Shown here: positions 35,401 through 38,284 of the stretch, piece by piece
Position numbering within the stretch: position 1 is the stretch's first letter
Layout: the number at the start of each line of letters is the position of its first letter
IMG/VR virus record: IMGVR_UViG_3300007511_000053
Location: 1 to 38,284 of that record
Direction: 5' to 3' (one strand)
DNA length: 38,284 nt
From: a virus
Position numbers and translations under genes: made by a program
Notes under the pieces: model-generated
The model's database searches: none
What the model was told of the DNA's origin: nothing
The model's input: only the letters and a program-made list of their open reading frames with translations

Positions 35401-38284
35401 AGGACTCAAAAAGGACGAAGCAACTATCTCAGCCGAGTGTTTAACCGAGTCTGGCAATTCAGACACTGGTGAGCCGGGTGCACCTGGTGTTATTGTTCCA
35501 GGGAATAGTCTTGCAGTTGCGTTCGGATCACCCAAAACCTCCAGAGCCTTTGCTCGGTCGAACAAATCTCTCTCAGCAGCTTGAAGGGCAGAGTCTATCT
35601 CTGCAGCAGTAACTGAATTATTCAACAACTTCTCTCTTAGTAGTCGGAACAGGGCCGCTGTGTCCTCACAAGTATAGGTTCCCAACTGCTGGTCAAAGGA
35701 CCCCAAACTCTCACAAACATCGTCTTCTAAAAAGATACCTAAAGTATCAAAAAAACTTGCAATTGATTCCTTGTCTCTGAAAGAGTCGAAATCTACGCCC
35801 CTTTCCGCTGCGAATCTTGATATTATGGTGTAAACTTCAGTTGACACTTCTTTTCCTTGTAAAAGCGCACACAATTCTGAAGGTGTCAATATGTTTGTAA
35901 GATCTTCGAAAAGTTCTTTTGTTTGTTCTGTTGCTTCAGGAGTCTGGGGTAGTCCAAGATCAGTAAAAGCATCAGCCAAAGCCTTCTGCGGAATTGAAAA
36001 ATCATTCAAATCACCCGCAAACAATTGTTCTTCGAGTTTAGTGTTACAAAACGGAGTGTTTAGGATATCTAAGATGCCGTTTGCAAATGCACACAGGATC
36101 TTCTTAACTATCTGCGCCAATATATCCATGAGAACTTCTCCGAACTCCTTAATGTCGTCCAATCCAAAGCTCGGCCATTTTGGTGGTGGAGGTATGTCGA
36201 ACTTAGGTATCTTGATGTTAACTGCTGGTAGCTTCAAGCATTTAAGTGCGTCACATAGAAGCCTTGGAAGGCTCAGTCTGTCATAAAACTTCTTTCTAAG
36301 CTCGGCAACGTCACAGGCATCAGATAAAATAGGCAGAGCCGCGGCGGATCCAAGAACAGTCAGACCCGAGATGTCAGACAAAAAGTCTGATTCCTGAGGC
36401 TGGGATCTCCACTGATCAAAGGGCGTGGACACTTCCTTCTCCCACCACTGATGCACAGGGTCAAATAGGTCCGGTTTGTCAGCAATACTCACATCTTTTG
36501 TATACCTAAGAATCAATGGCAAGTTGGATGCAATAGAGTCTATAAGATCACAGTCCGCTGTTGACGTCAGGAACGGTGTTGTGTTCACCATTTTTTTAAT
36601 ATTCCTGAGGTAATTCATAGTCCTTGGTCTATTGAAGGGGCCTGCTTTAAGTAATAGATCATTTCCGTTTATTGATACAAACGTTCCTGCTTTTGAGAAG
36701 TCACTAAAAGTATACCGCGGTGATTCGTCAACAATCTCCCGACGACCGTGGCCGGTGGATCGGGTACCCAACGAGTCCAACGTTGTACTGAATAATTTTT
36801 CATCACTATAGGTTGCCAAAAAAGTTTTATCTTCGGATTTTTTCCTTTTGATCAAGTCCTTCAGGACTATGGGTATCTTCTTCAGACGAGTTGCTTCAAG
36901 ACTGAGAGAGAAGTCAGGTCTATTTAAAGTTACCAACTTTTCATCATCCTTAGACTTCTCAAATAGCCTGACTAATTCTTCGATCAACCCCTCTAACTCG
37001 GCAAAGGTTAAAGTTATACTCCGCGGTGCTGGGCCCGTTGGGGACGTGTCCGATGCAAAGCCGCCGGCTGATCGTACGAGTGATCCCACACCCTCAAGAG
37101 CGTCAAAGGCGGTTGCGCCGTTTACTCTTGCTTGGCCGAAGACTCCTAGATCTACAGATATATTACCAGTATCTCCGCGTGCAGCCTGCTCGAAGGTGGC
37201 CGTCCTTATTCTTCTCAGTATTTCCCTCTTTTGAACCTGAGCGAAAGCTTTGTATTCTTTAAATCTTCTAACGTTTTCTTCTGAATCTAGATCTTCTGTG
37301 TCTACACAGAACTCATCCGACACCTGTTCTGTAACTTCATCATACACTTCTTGCGAAGTTTGTGGTGTCGGTGTATCCTCTTCAAGCTCTGCGAAAGCTG
37401 CGGAACTTATCAAGTTCAACTTTTCTCTGTTTATTATGACAGCTGCTTTATAGACGTCCCCCGCCCGTAGACTTGGTGTCCTAAAGTCACGAAAAGTTGC
37501 AAATTGATCATCGCTATCTATAACGCTATATAATTGTAGCGCTGCTAGCCTAGCTTCGTCATCTCTTATTTCCTCGTTAATGAATGCTTGAGTTGTAAGT
37601 ACCCACTCCTCGTCGGAGACCAGTCCGCTGGTTTCTGGGGATAGTTGATTTTCCATGACGTTTGGATACGCCAGATGGAATAAGGGATTTTCAGGGTTCA
37701 ATACCCAAGCCCTCGGCTTGTCGAAAAACTGTATTATCTTATCAATAGCAGCGTCTTCATATTCTCTTTTTTCTTGATCAGCAATATCACTTGGAGGGTT
37801 TCTATCAAACTTGTACTCCGTGGGGACATATATTAAAAATTCTGTGGAATTGAGTTCATACGGTGCCGGGTCGATGGCAGGGTCAGGTTCCAAAGCCCTG
37901 TTCGTAAACCCCACAAGTTCTTGATCAGTCATTTCTTCAGTGGACCTCGAAGAAGTGTTGGTCTGCTGCACTCTCTGAAGAACCTGTTCAGTTGCCTGAA
38001 ATATAGGAGAATCTAATACTCCTAATTGGACCCTTGCCAAAGCACGAGATGTGACGGCAATCTTCTTGTAAGGTACAGTTGTTAGCCACTGGTATAATTG
38101 ATACTCTGATTCTTCTGATTCTTCTATTGTATCTGGTGAGTAATATTCTATAGATTGATCTGATTCTGACCCATCCTCGTTTGGAAAAATCATTGCCGGC
38201 GTGTCGGGCTGGACTATGTCTGAGTCTACACTTGGTATCTGTGCATAAAACTGATTTACGTAATTTTTCCATATTTGAAGTGGT
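29485..38284 (-). CDS. giant structural protein, 5' end outside the window (at least 2932 aa)
   Basis: The frame is open from the stop at 29485 to the edge of the window; the first internal ATG (38193) has no ribosome site, and the 30 codons before it contain no stop and read as ordinary protein (for example WKNYVNQFYAQIPSVDSD). The true start therefore lies upstream. No named family is recognised. The visible N-terminal part is acidic. Residues about 655-715 (numbered from 38193) have a Pro-rich IPKFDIPPPPKWPSF followed by long amphipathic helices and a cysteine-containing LKCLKLP/NTPFCN pair. An LTPSELCALLQG motif follows. Near the C-terminus a helical IPSMILRGIAEQIDP region precedes a Gly/Arg-rich turn and a beta-type end. 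It directly precedes gp25, so a baseplate or tail-assembly role is likely. It is not an evident tape measure. Confidence 0.75.
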   Translation of the reverse strand, partial: PLQIWKNYVNQFYAQIPSVDSDIVQPDTPAMIFPNEDGSESDQSIEYYSPDTIEESEESEYQLYQWLTTVPYKKIAVTSRALARVQLGVLDSPIFQATEQVLQRVQQTNTSSRSTEEMTDQELVGFTNRALEPDPAIDPAPYELNSTEFLIYVPTEYKFDRNPPSDIADQEKREYEDAAIDKIIQFFDKPRAWVLNPENPLFHLAYPNVMENQLSPETSGLVSDEEWVLTTQAFINEEIRDDEARLAALQLYSVIDSDDQFATFRDFRTPSLRAGDVYKAAVIINREKLNLISSAAFAELEEDTPTPQTSQEVYDEVTEQVSDEFCVDTEDLDSEENVRRFKEYKAFAQVQKREILRRIRTATFEQAARGDTGNISVDLGVFGQARVNGATAFDALEGVGSLVRSAGGFASDTSPTGPAPRSITLTFAELEGLIEELVRLFEKSKDDEKLVTLNRPDFSLSLEATRLKKIPIVLKDLIKRKKSEDKTFLATYSDEKLFSTTLDSLGTRSTGHGRREIVDESPRYTFSDFSKAGTFVSINGNDLLLKAGPFNRPRTMNYLRNIKKMVNTTPFLTSTADCDLIDSIASNLPLILRYTKDVSIADKPDLFDPVHQWWEKEVSTPFDQWRSQPQESDFLSDISGLTVLGSAAALPILSDACDVAELRKKFYDRLSLPRLLCDALKCLKLPAVNIKIPKFDIPPPPKWPSFGLDDIKEFGEVLMDILAQIVKKILCAFANGILDILNTPFCNTKLEEQLFAGDLNDFSIPQKALADAFTDLGLPQTPEATEQTKELFEDLTNILTPSELCALLQGKEVSTEVYTIISRFAAERGVDFDSFRDKESIASFFDTLGIFLEDDVCESLGSFDQQLGTYTCEDTAALFRLLREKLLNNSVTAAEIDSALQAAERDLFDRAKALEVLGDPNATARLFPGTITPGAPGSPVSELPDSVKHSAEIVASSFLSPVKMSYLSSLRGFGNHFFMESDEISQPGDPNFDFKAKLTLEAATEKLRFYSNFISENPSVSLPSRDLPDLERLLDDMCQTFETRGSTFDPEMSVHVKQYRIFKGSNDIRTADYTTQEELNRQLRTYQSINNSEPVEFEVTLVKAGPNEQQKFPISLSRVLPGDIVQIDSQGTRDELGELDEIQTRSLKIGIVNKINQLLESVQQDVVNNLQKAVSTSINSELLKNLKQIFDSNAEAIREGGTNELISAATDSDETELVISDSASGIETKMVNLPSPPGFDKYKIQTRRVIQTTDGPVIDDSSDLSIQYCKRIPDLYADDLNMSIAKNRNFFTIFRDSFLNGYRVSEAELDAEGLTGFLNSQMSKLQGVVYDSVLEGLFEQLFFEFYDSSIFTEEYVERITRLVAGELYLEPKEGSSIPCVKNKYELNSDSDLGFDKLIAKDFVEEIMKEYARPENDVSVTDYAELTPVEKAMSNLVVKGLVRLTILEVALKSSINNSVFSFTDMISSESFRSYLEEICIKNIMELPTLQREDVKYKFSESLKKITGSSDPRKAIKTIINQEIFSIAGIIDRIFNKKPGGNLYDFYINNLQNLNIPSDKVQNKWVVDPQLEMPSINPSIYFENYVKINGPLANPDTFSTPVSFRRATEQFTAIAPGVYDRLNLEPPNISYLSNYTNDINSSNVSFLNDSSEDVEIISIEDFQKLIDIVTGGDDGESQRAERDIKRLFQEGNLSGRPTFLKRTPSAAYEIKTNKRQMHKHTDIASDDSGLPLVTTTYSIGSTSQLTNDGLRHYSTFVDGTTFLDDQLNEQNKPRPFSANAFDDYTKDNAFVRSMSKDEFGLNLIESRGRPRGVTRRLLLDKSGDLPSTYPERILQDGDLKFIEPTYGRTDKTTFDSYPDGLKVKVEQEVLDFIGEESPIFNQIGEIKFGYTDADWSTSRLEIPSDYREKMTQLQEIMRVDDPNVDSASRLPFRFGGDTGCFVEGRFGFVHSRQEAPYTTSERTGEEAFRSYAKDSFVHTIVGDGSIELPRHSQPDVFGTDSVTLQMLGPDPILYDNDYKIPTRILLTRYNVFGFTDSTASECYVNFIIPECLEDQSNSRNTQLVFDAWNEIVETYFEGILNTLRAWTRSIRRYQSNIPEMLEVLQNAPEISRANIVECYRYVKNNISSFPVFYDRYRYSRGNSYSFSSSDRRPSFFSKEKLLKKVCDKDIAREDSIFSNTETINQFVNNRGILLKTLKGEGYAGSLYFNGLERLRETNFAEFTETINSLLGWFNQRREDSLWGRTYTSRISNSQYNPRVETPDIICSTSPFYADGRTSVDEFSLVLSSLFANLQMMADPRPVDTGDLQRVISLQDQKREEVDDFINTWLALSAGRLSRTYMLRNVGVFSRIDLEAVERDMEEKLNFTISQPLQQRDVESFSRMSRYAIANGESREMPDSPMHNLVALGLGPDSSPLFHRSFFRDAEDIYDVSSQESMIMFALTVANSTRQIDRMAAIFSRMIAANQFSATLESHYHRALEEVGIAELWRSMNRTLTDDSFSADFIFDRYFFNSKISQGVRMVLAIPDESDASLGLSVHRGSSPSLDIALEEQRLGDVRTIDGRNLETYFLANFEEEIDLSDPCWNTTNIPQLITRFRDQSQYRLNRLQEEERFQIYFDYLFPLERMVSTAAIYNTSLLGAYNTFPLLFASAKNMLGTMFYQASKRSGAKFEDTTLQDLGIGTLDGSDIFDLTAKNAAPGDKEDCDLFPVDFGQWAKMLQDMLEEFIKFIPSMILRGIAEQIDPAYKEIKHHWNSCHMDGFSFVGKKRDGRGQVLTAYTGDRNVPLGLRGGRGRDGSSTYAGVFPTFPVDLVVGVGSLIQPFPTPRDIEFGLRTIAASLDKLVTYIYSGPLPLLDPSYAFQIPCIEPGREGDSAFNWDKFELGLHGRYGHPITPITLLALSTPVMRRDVKDQRFKCQVLNDTTNQAKTKDDLEEC

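Noticed and set aside
36848-37234. Plus-strand open frame of 128 codons
   Set aside because: It lies wholly inside the giant minus-strand gene, has Ser/Arg-rich shadow composition and no ribosome site or family match. The same applies to the other plus-strand frames, including those at 17104, 6127 and 28521.
38191-38193. ATG at 38193 as the true start of the giant protein
   Set aside because: No ribosome site precedes it and the frame continues open with protein-like codons to the window edge.
37988-38272. Minus-strand open frame of 94 codons overlapping the 5' part of the giant gene
   Set aside because: Out of frame with the giant protein, Arg/Ile/Ser-rich shadow composition, no ribosome site.
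29485-38284. Giant protein as the tail tape measure
   Set aside because: Tape measures are usually long helical chains with hydrophobic segments placed between tube and baseplate genes. This chain is mixed alpha/beta with Pro-rich hinges and adjoins gp25. The missing N-terminus means the idea is unlikely rather than excluded.
1-38284. tRNA genes, CRISPR arrays, insertion sequences, attachment sites, origin
   Set aside because: No cloverleaf-like intergenic stretch, no regularly spaced direct repeats, no transposase or integrase motif was seen. Apart from positions 1-138, gaps are under 70 nt, leaving no room for most of these.

Overview
This window looks like part of a tailed-phage genome (or a contig from one): a contractile-tail (myovirus, T4-type) structural block followed by a short replication/recombination and small-protein block. 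Every gene I accept is on the minus strand, so transcription runs from high to low coordinates. Three families identify the virus type: a gp25/GPW-like baseplate protein (29048-29452), a gp6/baseplate J-like wedge protein (27218-29011), and a T4 gp61/DnaG-type primase (1251-2168). There are no bacterial housekeeping genes, tRNAs, rRNAs, IS elements or CRISPR arrays. Several structural proteins resemble those I associate with large marine phages, but I cannot name the host from the sequence.

Layout in transcription order. (1) 38284-29485: 3' part of a giant structural protein (at least 2932 aa) whose reading frame stays open to the window edge, so its start lies outside. (2) 29452-25359: gp25, gp6 and a 619-aa protein with a DNRLRE-like N-terminus. 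(3) 25362-13276: a 4028-aa protein with about five LamG/concanavalin-like segments around a segment resembling the P2 gpI/T4 gp7 wedge core. (4) 13266-3295: six further structural proteins of 303, 910, 981, 338, 365 and 397 aa, with shared domains between them (303 with 338; 365 with 397). (5) 3295-1251: a J-domain protein, a RuvC-like resolvase and the primase, with overlapping frames. (6) 1240-139: three small genes (160, 56 and 143 aa) sharing a Lys/Glu-rich leader that ends in sites like those cut by T4 prohead protease gp21. (7) 138-1: a consensus sigma-70 promoter with an extended -10 and a possible 23-codon gene.

Coding density is near total. The genes are joined by TAATG, TGATG, ATGA and TTGA junctions, which implies translational coupling and long polycistronic messages. 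Inferred roles: gp25, gp6 and the 4028-aa protein form the baseplate wedge core; the LamG and DNRLRE parts supply surface or glycan contacts; the other large proteins build peripheral baseplate and fibre-like structures. The J-domain protein may assist folding of these large proteins. The leader-bearing small proteins may be packaged in the head and matured by the prohead protease, like T4 internal proteins. Two genes (primase and the 910-aa protein) use TTG starts, each with a clear Shine-Dalgarno sequence.

The most interesting points are the fusion of carbohydrate-binding-like folds into an apparent wedge protein of more than 4000 residues, the cluster of putative head-targeted small proteins (including an unusually short one and one with two candidate cleavage sites), and a short CTATTTAT element that recurs just upstream of tail genes.
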